Below, one piece after another: positions 37,620 to 44,906 of a stretch of DNA of 64,000 nucleotides. The notes below the pieces were generated by a model that worked only from the letters and a program-made list of their open reading frames with translations, did no database searches and was not told the origin of the DNA. The position numbers were made by a program, and so were the translations under genes. This stretch comes from SCGC-AG-212-J23 sp036406675 (lineage in GTDB: Bacteria > Pseudomonadota > Gammaproteobacteria > Burkholderiales > SG8-39), in contig DASXAO010000043.1 of assembly GCA_036406675.1 (NCBI GenBank), forward strand, positions 32,137 through 96,136, read 5' to 3'. The first letter of the stretch is position 1, and the number at the start of each line of letters is the position of its first letter.

Positions 37620-38327
37620 TTGTCTATCTTTGCGCTGATCCCCGCCGCGGGCAGCGGCACGCGCGCCCCGGGCGATCGCCCGAAGCAGTACGTCGCGCTT
37701 GCCGGCCATCCCATGCTCTGGCACGCGGTTCGAGCGCTTTGCGTGCCGCCGATCGAAAAGGTGTTCGTGGTGCTTGCGTCCGGCGACTCGCATTTCACCG
37801 CGCTCGACTGGACCGCCTTCGGCGAGCGCCTCGAGCCGCTCTGGTGCGGCGGCCAGTCGCGCCGCGAGTCGGTCTACAACGGCCTGGTCGCCTCGCGCGA
37901 CGACTGGAACGCGGACGACTGGATGCTGGTGCACGACGCGGCGCGGCCCTGCCTCCCCGCGCAGGACCTGCGGGCGCTCCTCGCCGAGTGCTCGGGCGAC
38001 GAGATCGGCGGCATCCTCGCGCTGCCCGTCGCCGAGACGGTGAAAAAGGCCGCCAAGGACGAGTCCGGCCGCCACCGCATCCTGTCGACCCAGGACCGCG
38101 CGCAGCTCTGGCTCGCGCAGACGCCGCAGATGTTCCGCGCGGGACTGCTGGTACAGGCGCTGCAGCGCTCGCGCGGCGTGGTGACCGACGAGGCCTCCGC
38201 GCTCGAGCAGATGGGCCTCAAGCCCAAGCTCGTCGCCGGCAGCCGCGAGAACATCAAGGTCACCTGGCCGGAGGATTTCGCGATGGCCGAGAGCCTCCTC
38301 GGCCGGCGCGCGGGGCTCGGCGCATGA
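37620..38327 (+). CDS. ispD: 2-C-methyl-D-erythritol 4-phosphate cytidylyltransferase
   Basis: Third step of the MEP isoprenoid pathway: joins MEP and CTP. The 235-residue nucleotidyltransferase has the N-terminal CTP loop FALIPAAGSGTRAPGDRPKQY, the GGQSRRESVYNGL motif, VHDAARPCL, and TPQMFRAGLL with a late DEASALEQMG. The start is TTG at 37620; no ATG is available before the conserved N-terminus. Overlaps ispF by ATGA, the usual order in proteobacteria. Confidence 0.95.
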   Translation: MSIFALIPAAGSGTRAPGDRPKQYVALAGHPMLWHAVRALCVPPIEKVFVVLASGDSHFTALDWTAFGERLEPLWCGGQSRRESVYNGLVASRDDWNADDWMLVHDAARPCLPAQDLRALLAECSGDEIGGILALPVAETVKKAAKDESGRHRILSTQDRAQLWLAQTPQMFRAGLLVQALQRSRGVVTDEASALEQMGLKPKLVAGSRENIKVTWPEDFAMAESLLGRRAGLGA

Positions 38328-38785
38328 GGATCGGCCAGGGCTTCGACGTCCACGCGTTTGCGGCGGGGCGGCGCCTGGTCATCGGCGGCGTCGCCATCCC
38401 GTACGATAAGGGCCTGGAAGGCCACTCGGACGCCGACGTGCTGCTGCACGCGATCTGCGACGCCCTGCTCGGGGCAGCCGCGCTCGGCGACATCGGCAGG
38501 CACTTCCCGGACAGCGACCCCGCATACGCCGGCGCCGACAGCCGGCGGCTCCTGCGCGAGGTGAAGAAAAAGCTCGGCTCGTATCGAATCGTGAACGTCG
38601 ACGCCACGATCCTGGCGCAAGCGCCGCGCATGGCGCCGCACGTGCCGCAGATGATCGCCAACATCGCTTCCGACCTGGGCATCGCACCCGGCGCGGTGAG
38701 CATCAAGGCCACGACGACCGAGCACCTCGGCTTCATCGGCCGCGCCGAAGGCATCGCCGCTCAGGCGATCGCATTGATCGAATAA
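38324..38785 (+). CDS. ispF: 2-C-methyl-D-erythritol 2,4-cyclodiphosphate synthase
   Basis: Makes the cyclic diphosphate of the MEP pathway, releasing CMP. The 153 residues show the metal site D-x-H in GQGFDVHAF near residues 8-10, GHSDADVLLHAICDALLGAA, GDIGRHFPDSDP, and the late IKATTTEHLGFIGRAEGI. Full family length. ATG at 38324 overlaps the ispD stop. Confidence 0.97.
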   Translation: MRIGQGFDVHAFAAGRRLVIGGVAIPYDKGLEGHSDADVLLHAICDALLGAAALGDIGRHFPDSDPAYAGADSRRLLREVKKKLGSYRIVNVDATILAQAPRMAPHVPQMIANIASDLGIAPGAVSIKATTTEHLGFIGRAEGIAAQAIALIE

Positions 38786-38786
38786 A

Positions 38787-38807
38787 AGGGGTCAGAGCAA
38801 ATTATTT
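38787..38807. repeat. Short GGGGTCAGAGCAAATT element before the PaiB-like gene
   Basis: An AT-rich stretch containing GGGGTCAGAGCAAATT fills the gap between the ispF stop and the ATG at 38808. In form it resembles arms of a second REP-like class (compare the GGGGTC palindrome at 53005-53017), but here only one arm is seen and no partner is present. Weak support. Confidence 0.35.
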
Positions 38808-39422
38808 ATGTACTCCCCAGCGTACAACCAGATTGACAACCAGGCCGAAGCGGTCGCTTTCATGCGCGCCAACAACTTCGCGCTCCTCGTCACCGGGACC
38901 GGCGGCACCCTGCACGGCTCGCACCTTCCCGTGCTGGTGCACGAGCGCGACGGCAAGATCGCGCTCGACATGCACATGGCGCGCAACAACGCGCAGTGGA
39001 AGGAGTTCTTCGACGACGAGGTGATGGTGGTGTTCTTCGGACCGCACGGCTACGTGTCGCCGCGCTGGTACGAGGAGAAGGAGCGCGTGCCGACGTGGAA
39101 CTACGCCGCGGTGCACGCCTACGGCACCCCCAGGGTTCTCGACGACCCGAAGGCGAAGCATGCGAACCAGCGCCGCCTCGTCGAGACCATGGATCCGCAG
39201 TGGCTTCCGACCTTCGACGCCCTGCGTCCGGACTACGTGAAGATGATGCTCGAGGGCATCGTCAACTTCGAGATCGCCGTGACCCGCATCGAGACGCGCT
39301 GGAAGCTCTCGCAGAATCGCAGCCGCCGCGAGCAGGAGCTGATCGCGGCCGAGCTCGAGAAGTCGTCCGACTCGGCCGAGCGCGCGCTCGCCGCGCTCAC
39401 GCGAAAGCAGCTTGCCGAGTAG
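38808..39422 (+). CDS. FMN-binding PaiB/negative regulator family protein
   Basis: A 204-residue split-barrel flavin-binding protein of the PaiB type, often annotated as a transcriptional regulator or protease synthase regulator. Signature regions are LHGSHLPVLVHERDG, DMHMARNNAQWKEF, VVFFGPHGYVSPRWYEEKERVPTWNYAAVHAYG, and FEIAVTRIETRWKLSQNRS. Its ATG follows the AT-rich element at 38787-38807 with no close ribosome-binding site. Overlaps thpR by 11 nt. Confidence 0.9.
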   Translation: MYSPAYNQIDNQAEAVAFMRANNFALLVTGTGGTLHGSHLPVLVHERDGKIALDMHMARNNAQWKEFFDDEVMVVFFGPHGYVSPRWYEEKERVPTWNYAAVHAYGTPRVLDDPKAKHANQRRLVETMDPQWLPTFDALRPDYVKMMLEGIVNFEIAVTRIETRWKLSQNRSRREQELIAAELEKSSDSAERALAALTRKQLAE

Positions 39423-39909
39423 CCGGTATTTCTTCGCCGTTTGGCCGCCGGCCGCCACCGCGGCCGCGCTCGAAGGCTGGGCGAAGAAGCTGGAAGGCCG
39501 CGTCACTCCCGCTGAGAAGATTCACCTTACGCTCGCGTTTCTGGGCCCGGTCGCGCCCGAGAAGGCTCTCGAAGCGGCACGCTCGGTAAGCGCGAGGGCG
39601 CATGTCCTGCCCATCGAGAAAGCGCAGTACTGGAAGCACAACCGCATCGTCTGGGCGGGGCCGCGCGAGACGCCCGCGGCGCTCGCGGCGCTGGTCGAGG
39701 CGCTGCACGCTTCCTTGCGTGAAGCCGGCTATACGCTCGAGGCGCGCCCGTTCGCCGCGCACCTCACGCTGCTGCGCAACGCGCCGCCGCCGCGCGAACT
39801 GCCGCCGCTCCCCGGGGTCGAATGGCCCGTGAGCGAGCTCACCCTGGTGCGCTCGGCCGTGTCGAACAAAGGATCGGCCTACGAAATCGTCCAGCGCTTC
39901 GCGCTCTGA
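39412..39909 (+). CDS. thpR: RNA 2',3'-cyclic phosphodiesterase
   Basis: LigT/ThpR 2H phosphoesterase, which opens 2',3'-cyclic RNA ends and can join tRNA halves in vitro. The 165 residues have both H-x-T-x motifs, HLTLAF near residue 39 and HLTLLR near residue 120, with RYFFAVWPP at the start. It starts at TTG 39412, inside the PaiB-like gene. Normal length for the family. Confidence 0.93.
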   Translation: MPSSRYFFAVWPPAATAAALEGWAKKLEGRVTPAEKIHLTLAFLGPVAPEKALEAARSVSARAHVLPIEKAQYWKHNRIVWAGPRETPAALAALVEALHASLREAGYTLEARPFAAHLTLLRNAPPPRELPPLPGVEWPVSELTLVRSAVSNKGSAYEIVQRFAL

Positions 39910-39919
39910 GCGAGAGCTC

Positions 39920-41149
39920 CTGAAGATCGACGGCCGCGAGATCGCGGTCTCGAATCCCGCCAAGCTGCTCTTTCCGAAGGCCAAGCACACCAAGCTCGAC
40001 CTCGTGCGCTACTACCTCGCCGTGGCCGAGGGCGCGCTGCGCGGGGCGGGCGGCCGGCCCAACATGCTGGTGCGCTACCCGAATGGCATCGACGGCGAGT
40101 TCTTCTACCAGAAGCGGGCGCCGAGCGCGCGGCCCGGGTGGATCGAGGTGGTCGAGCTGCGTTTCCCATCGGGCCGCGCTGCCGAAGAGGTGGTGCCGCG
40201 CGACGCCGCGGCGCTCGCGTGGATGGCCAACCTCGCCTGCCTCGAGCTCCACCCGCACCCGGTGCGCGCCGAAGAGCTCGAGCATCCCGACGAGCTGCGC
40301 GTCGACCTCGATCCGGTGCCCGGCGTGAAGTGGCGGCAGGTGCGCGACGTGGCCGCCGTTGTTCATTCGACGCTGCAAGATTTGAAACTTGTCGGTTGGC
40401 CCAAGACTTCCGGAAAGCGCGGCCTGCACGTCAACGTGCGCATCGAGAAGCGGTGGAGCTTCGACGAGGTGCGCCGCGCGGCGCTGGCGCTTGCTCGCGA
40501 GGTCGAGCGCCGGGCGCCTTCCATCGCGACGAGCAAGTGGTGGAAGGAGGAGCGCCACGGCGTCTTCGTCGACTACAACCAGAACGCCAAGGACCGCACC
40601 GTCGCCGCGGCCTATTCGGTGCGGCCTACGGAGGCGGCCACCGTCTCGGCGCCGCTCGCCTGGGACGAGGTCGCTTCGGCCGAGCCCGGCGACTTCACGC
40701 TCGCGACCATGCCCGCGCGCTTCAAGAAGCAGGGCGACCTTCACGAGGGCATCGACGACAGGCCCGGAACGCTCGACTCGCTGCTGGAGCTGTCCGAAAA
40801 GCAGGGCCTGGGCGACGCCCCCTGGCCGCCGCACTACAGAAAGCAGGCGGGCGAGCCTGCCCGCGTGCAGCCTTCCAAGCGCAAGCCAAAGCATCCGCTC
40901 ATCGAGATCGGCCGGGCGCAGCGCCAGGAGGACGCGCTCGCCGGCCTCGAGCGCTGGAAGAAGCGCCACCCGCAGGCCGCGGCGCACCTCGAGCCCGCCG
41001 ACGTGCTGGTCGATTCGATGCGCGGGCGCTCGTCCACCTGGACTCGCATCCGCATCAACCTGCAGCACGTTCCGGAAGATCTGCGCCCGCCTCAGGAGCC
41101 TCTGGACCCCTATGAGGAACCCGCCCCAAAAACCTTTTCCAGCTCGTAG
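39920..41149 (+). CDS. Stand-alone LigD-type polymerase/primase (NHEJ PolDom)
   Basis: An archaeo-eukaryotic-primase-like polymerase that fills or extends ends in bacterial non-homologous end joining. About 409 residues. Conserved parts are DGREIAVSNPAKLLFPKAKHTK, MLVRYPNGIDGEFFYQK, the metal-binding D-x-D in RVDLDPVPG, and TSGKRGLHVNV. A roughly 100-residue C-terminal extension ends with DVLVDSMRGRSSTWTRIRINL, seen in stand-alone family members. The conserved N-terminus lies before the first GTG (40004), and the only plausible start is CTG at 39920 with GAGAG upstream. The end overlaps the convergent ligase by 40 nt. No Ku gene is in the window. Confidence 0.9.
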   Translation: MKIDGREIAVSNPAKLLFPKAKHTKLDLVRYYLAVAEGALRGAGGRPNMLVRYPNGIDGEFFYQKRAPSARPGWIEVVELRFPSGRAAEEVVPRDAAALAWMANLACLELHPHPVRAEELEHPDELRVDLDPVPGVKWRQVRDVAAVVHSTLQDLKLVGWPKTSGKRGLHVNVRIEKRWSFDEVRRAALALAREVERRAPSIATSKWWKEERHGVFVDYNQNAKDRTVAAAYSVRPTEAATVSAPLAWDEVASAEPGDFTLATMPARFKKQGDLHEGIDDRPGTLDSLLELSEKQGLGDAPWPPHYRKQAGEPARVQPSKRKPKHPLIEIGRAQRQEDALAGLERWKKRHPQAAAHLEPADVLVDSMRGRSSTWTRIRINLQHVPEDLRPPQEPLDPYEEPAPKTFSSS

Positions 41150-42210
41150 GCGCCAGTGGTCTCGAGCTGGTCGTAGCGGCATTCCGCGGGCGGCTTGTCC
41201 GGGCGCCAGCGCAGGAAAGTGGCCGCGTGGCGGAAGCGCTCGCCCTGCAGGTGATCGTATTTCACCTCGCACACGCGCTCGATGCGCAGCGGCTCCCATG
41301 AAAGGTCCTTGCCCGCGCTCCAGCGGCTCTGCGCGCCGGGCATGCGCTGCGTGCCGCTTTCGGCGGCCTCGGCCCATTCCCGCCACGGATGTCCTTCGAA
41401 CGCGTTCTTCCGCAGCGACTCCAGCTCTCTTGCGAGCTGCTCGCGCGTCGCCATGGTGAAGGACGACGTCACGCCGACGTGGTGCAGCACGCCGTTGTCG
41501 TCGTACAGGCCGAGGAGGAGCGATCCGACCGCGTCCTTGCCGCTCTTGTGCCAGCGAAATCCTGCGACGACGCAATCGGCGGTGCGTGCATGCTTCACCT
41601 TGATCATCGCGCGCTTGCCCGGCTGATAGGTCGCGCCCGCCGGCTTCGCGACCACGCCGTCCAGCCCCGCGCCCTCGAAGCGACCGAGCCAGTCTTGCGC
41701 AATGGCGCGATCGCGCGTCATCGGCGTCAGGTAAACCGGCTGGTGGATCCGGGCAAGCAGCTCTTCGAGGCGGCTGCGACGCTCGCCCTGCGGCGTCGCC
41801 ATCAGATTTTCGCCGTCCGCCGCGAGGAGATCGAACGCGATGAACGAGGACGGCGTCTCCTTCGCCAGCTTCATCACGCGCGACTCCGCCGGGTGCAGCC
41901 TCATCTGCAGCGCGTCGAAATCGAGCCCGCGCTTGGTCGCGATCACGATCTCGCCGTCGACCACGCAGCCCTTCGGCAGCCTCGCCAGCAGCGCCTCGTG
42001 CAGCTCCGGAAAGTAGCGGTCGAACGGCCGCAGGTCCCGGCTCTGGATGAAGAGCTCGGAGCGCCCGCGGAACACGATCGCCCGGAACCCGTCCCATTTC
42101 GGCTCGTACAGATGCTTGCCCTGCGGCGGCAACTCGTCGGCGAGCTTCGCCAGCATCGGCTCGACCGGCGGTGCGATCGGAAACTCGTTTTCGTTGGAGC
42201 GCGCAGTCAT
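41110..42210 (-). CDS. ATP-dependent DNA ligase (LigD ligase-type)
   Basis: Seals nicks or breaks using ATP. The 366 residues hold the adenylation domain with the catalytic lysine in EPKWDGFRAI near residue 39, GCVVDGEIV, FIAFDLLAADGENL, DGVVAKPAGATYQPGKR and KVKHARTADCVVAGFRW, and an OB-fold domain to the end (ERVCEVKYDHLQGERFRH). Together with the adjacent polymerase it makes up the two enzymatic halves of LigD split onto opposite strands with overlapping 3' ends. Confidence 0.93.
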   Translation of the reverse strand: MTARSNENEFPIAPPVEPMLAKLADELPPQGKHLYEPKWDGFRAIVFRGRSELFIQSRDLRPFDRYFPELHEALLARLPKGCVVDGEIVIATKRGLDFDALQMRLHPAESRVMKLAKETPSSFIAFDLLAADGENLMATPQGERRSRLEELLARIHQPVYLTPMTRDRAIAQDWLGRFEGAGLDGVVAKPAGATYQPGKRAMIKVKHARTADCVVAGFRWHKSGKDAVGSLLLGLYDDNGVLHHVGVTSSFTMATREQLARELESLRKNAFEGHPWREWAEAAESGTQRMPGAQSRWSAGKDLSWEPLRIERVCEVKYDHLQGERFRHAATFLRWRPDKPPAECRYDQLETTGAYELEKVFGAGSS

Positions 42211-42333
42211 TAATGCACAGCTTAGGACATTCGGATAACGCGGCCCGTCGTCTGGATAAGGACTTGATTCCTATCTCCAATTGCGGAAGCGCGCCATGAT
42301 ATTCGGGAAGCAGCCAAAGAATAAGGAAGCACG

Positions 42334-42885
42334 TTGAAGTTACCGCTCATCGATCGTCGACTTCTCGGGATGACCGTCGCTGTGGCGATACTGCATTTCG
42401 CCATGGCAGTCATGGCGGGCGCCGCGTCATACGCGTTTCAGACGACTTTCGCAGATTGGACCTGCGTCGTGCTTGCCGCGCCGGCCAATTTGCTCGTGCA
42501 GCGTTTTCCCGGGCTCTCGCCAATGGTCCAGTGGCTCGCCTTCGGAGCGAATAGCCTGCTGTGGGGCTTCTGCATCGCGCTCGTGGGAAGGAAATGGGTC
42601 AGCCGGCGAATCGTCGTCGGCGCGGCGGTACTTCTTTCGGCCCTGGCCGTAACCGTCGCGGGGGTGCTGGCCACGAACACGGATGTCGAATGGTTAGGGC
42701 TTACGGTGGCGCCGATCTGGGCGGCGACGCTGCTCACGAGCGCATACGTCTTCCCCGACCTGACGGGAGACATCGCGACTCCCGCCGTCTTCTGTATCGG
42801 AATCATTCTGAATGCCGGATTTCTCATGGCGATGTTGAACATCGCAGTTCGAATTGCCAACCGCCTGCGCGGGGAGCACGGATGA
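42334..42885 (+). CDS. Hypothetical membrane protein (unknown operon, gene 1)
   Basis: A 183-residue product with about five predicted membrane helices (AVAILHFAMAVMAGAASYAF, WLAFGANSLLWGFCIALVG, VGAAVLLSALAVTVAGVLA, IWAATLLTSAYVF, AVFCIGIILNAGFLMAMLNIA). TTG at 42334 follows AGGAAG by six nt. It opens a five-gene run whose G+C looks lower than the flanks. It overlaps the next gene by ATGA. No family recognised. Confidence 0.75.
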   Translation: MKLPLIDRRLLGMTVAVAILHFAMAVMAGAASYAFQTTFADWTCVVLAAPANLLVQRFPGLSPMVQWLAFGANSLLWGFCIALVGRKWVSRRIVVGAAVLLSALAVTVAGVLATNTDVEWLGLTVAPIWAATLLTSAYVFPDLTGDIATPAVFCIGIILNAGFLMAMLNIAVRIANRLRGEHG

Positions 42886-43256
42886 CCTTTGCCTGCCCCA
42901 CGTGCAAGCAGCACTTTTACAGCTGGAAGCGGGTGCTGCGCGTTTCAGCCGTCACTCCGGCGCGTTGTCCGGTGTGCGGCGGCCTGGCCGGACCGTCCTG
43001 GTGGAAGGTCGTCATCTTTATCCCGGTCCTGCTCTTGGTCATGGCTGGACTTATCGTCACCCTGCTGTGGAGGACGTGGGTTCCGGTCACAGCGGCCCTT
43101 GCCGCCGCCTGCGCCATCGGAATCCTCCAGTTTCGATACGTTCCTTTGGCTGCGATGACCGCGCGGGAGGTGTTCCTGCACCGCGTATCGCTGGTTGTCC
43201 TTCTTGTTGGCCTGGCGGGCTGGGTCACCTATGAATTGTCAACAAAAACCGTTTGA
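42882..43256 (+). CDS. Small zinc-ribbon membrane protein (unknown operon, gene 2)
   Basis: A 124-residue product. The N-terminus carries two paired cysteine motifs, CPTCKQHF at residues 5-8 and CPVCGGLAG near 32-35, a C4 zinc-ribbon pattern. Three membrane helices follow (VVIFIPVLLLVMAGLIVTLLW, TAALAAACAIGILQF, VSLVVLLVGLAGWV). The ribbon would face the cytoplasm if the first helix exits. ATG overlaps the previous stop. Function unknown. Confidence 0.75.
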   Translation: MTFACPTCKQHFYSWKRVLRVSAVTPARCPVCGGLAGPSWWKVVIFIPVLLLVMAGLIVTLLWRTWVPVTAALAAACAIGILQFRYVPLAAMTAREVFLHRVSLVVLLVGLAGWVTYELSTKTV

Positions 43257-43290
43257 CTTTCGCAGTTCCGCTGTCAGGGGAGGTCCCTAG

Positions 43291-43728
43291 ATGACGACGA
43301 TCAATCCGTACGCGGCACCAAGGTCGCAACTGGAGTCCGGTGAAAACGAGTCGACTGTTTCAATCGACGTCCTGAAGAAGATCAAAGGCGCCTGGATTGC
43401 GGGCCTGATCAGCGGCAGCCTCACGCTCGTGGTCACGTTCTTCGCGATGGCGGGCATGAGCGTGCTCGGATATTCCGCGGTGGAGCTGATCGATGTGGTC
43501 CTGGTCTTCGGTCTCACTTTCGGCATCTACAAGAAAAGCCGGACCTGCGCCGTGTTGATGCTCGTCTACTTCGTGATCTCCAAGGCCTTCCTGATGATGG
43601 AGATGCGAAGCGCCTCGCCCATGATCGTGGGCCTGATATTCATGTACTTCTACACGATGGGTGTCGTCGGCACCTTTCAATACCACAGGCGTGGCCGAAC
43701 AACTCCGGAAAACGCGCCCGCAAGATGA
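43291..43728 (+). CDS. Membrane protein with N-terminal NPYAAP motif (unknown operon, gene 3)
   Basis: A 145-residue product that begins with the NPYAAP peptide found at the start of many small bacterial membrane proteins. Four membrane helices follow (AWIAGLISGSLTLVVTFFAM, ELIDVVLVFGLTFGI, CAVLMLVYFVISKAFLM, SPMIVGLIFMYFYTMG). The 34-nt gap upstream contains GGGGAGG. Its stop overlaps the next ATG. Function unknown. Confidence 0.75.
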   Translation: MTTINPYAAPRSQLESGENESTVSIDVLKKIKGAWIAGLISGSLTLVVTFFAMAGMSVLGYSAVELIDVVLVFGLTFGIYKKSRTCAVLMLVYFVISKAFLMMEMRSASPMIVGLIFMYFYTMGVVGTFQYHRRGRTTPENAPAR

Positions 43729-44375
43729 GACCGAGCAGCCTGATTCCGGCAGCGGCTTTTTGTTTCGCCGCAGTGCCGGCGACCTCCGGCCAGCCCGCGA
43801 TCACGGTTGCGCCGGATCAGCCGGTTGCGAATGCCTCTCAAGTCGAATGGTCGAAGGCGTGGTGGCAATGGGCGGGCTCTTTCGACGCCGCCGACAGCCC
43901 GGTGGCCGACCGCACGGGCCGCCATTGCCACCTGAAGCAAAAGGGTCCGGTGTGGTTTCTCGCCGGGACCTATGGCACGGCGCGAGTCGTCAGAACGTGC
44001 ACGGTGCCGCGCGACAAGTACATCTTCTTCCCTCTGGTCAACTACGTCGTGATGCCGGGGAGCGTAGAAGGCTGCGTTGCATCCTGCTGCTTTTCATATG
44101 CGGCAACGGCGAGGGCCATTACGGATGACCCCTCCATACTCGTGCTCGAGGTCGACGGCCGGCGCGTCGAAGGGTTGTCGAAATACCGGCAGGCCACGAA
44201 GGAATGCTTCGACATGGGCGCCCTGGCGGAGCCGAGCTACCGCGTCTTTCCGTCCGCCGCGAACGGCTACTACGTCATGCTGCCGCCGCTGAGCCCGGGA
44301 AAACACGTGCTCAACTTCGGCGGCAGCCTTCCGGGCATCTCGCAGGCAGTGACTTATACGCTGATCGTGAAATGA
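43725..44375 (+). CDS. Conserved secreted protein, six cysteines (unknown operon, gene 4)
   Basis: A 216-residue exported protein with a signal peptide cleaved near residue 23. The mature part has a tryptophan cluster (VEWSKAWWQWAGSFD), KQKGPVWFLAGTYGTARVVRTC and VPRDKYIFFPLVNYVV, which I recall as a widespread uncharacterised exported family. Six cysteines follow the signal, including a C-C pair, suggesting disulfides. The C-terminal region (PPLSPGKHVLNFGGSL) looks like a beta domain. No enzymatic motif seen. Confidence 0.75.
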   Translation: MRPSSLIPAAAFCFAAVPATSGQPAITVAPDQPVANASQVEWSKAWWQWAGSFDAADSPVADRTGRHCHLKQKGPVWFLAGTYGTARVVRTCTVPRDKYIFFPLVNYVVMPGSVEGCVASCCFSYAATARAITDDPSILVLEVDGRRVEGLSKYRQATKECFDMGALAEPSYRVFPSAANGYYVMLPPLSPGKHVLNFGGSLPGISQAVTYTLIVK

Positions 44376-44767
44376 CGAACGCCTATCCGAATCTCCTGCG
44401 CCGGTATCTCGGCGCAGCCATCGACTGGATCGTCGTCCTCCTGGTCGTCGTGTCGATCGGCCAGCTGCCGTTCCTCTCGCGGGATACCCACGGTTTCGGC
44501 GAAATCCTCTTTTTCCTCGTCTTCCTGAACTACGAGCCCGTCCTGACGCGGTTCGTTTGCACTGCGGGCCAGGCCGTGATGCGGTTCCGGGTTCGGGAAA
44601 TGACGAGCGGCAGCCCGCCGCCGATCTGGCGTCTCTATGTTCGAATCATTGTCAAAGCGTCGCTCGGGCTGATTTCATTCCTCACGCTGCCGGCGCGGGC
44701 CGATCGCCGGGCGATTCACGACCTCGCCGCAAATACGCTGGTAGTTGAAGCCTCGAGAATGAAATGA
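44372..44767 (+). CDS. RDD-family-like membrane protein (unknown operon, gene 5)
   Basis: A 131-residue membrane protein. NLLRRYLGAAIDWIVVLLVVV is the RDD-like first helix (Arg and Asp positions), QAVMRFRVREM follows the second helix, and ARADRRAIHDLAANTLVV matches the usual RDD ending. Three helices are likely. RDD proteins are often linked to ion or compatible-solute movement, but the role here is open. ATG at 44372 overlaps the previous stop. Confidence 0.85.
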   Translation: MTNAYPNLLRRYLGAAIDWIVVLLVVVSIGQLPFLSRDTHGFGEILFFLVFLNYEPVLTRFVCTAGQAVMRFRVREMTSGSPPPIWRLYVRIIVKASLGLISFLTLPARADRRAIHDLAANTLVVEASRMK

Positions 44768-44906
44768 GTTAGCGGCGTACCAACGTCGGGCAACCGAAGT
44801 ATGATGTAGCCGCATCGGGCTCGAGTCCCGCGGGCCGCCGATAAGAACCGCCCGGGCCGGATTCCACACTGCGGAGTCGTCCATACGCCTGTCATGCGCG
44901 AAGGTC

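Noticed and set aside
44805..44840. Possible tRNA T-arm (GGGCTCGAGTCCCG) in the pgaA leader
   Set aside because: No acceptor, D-arm or anticodon arm can be paired with it within 80 nt.
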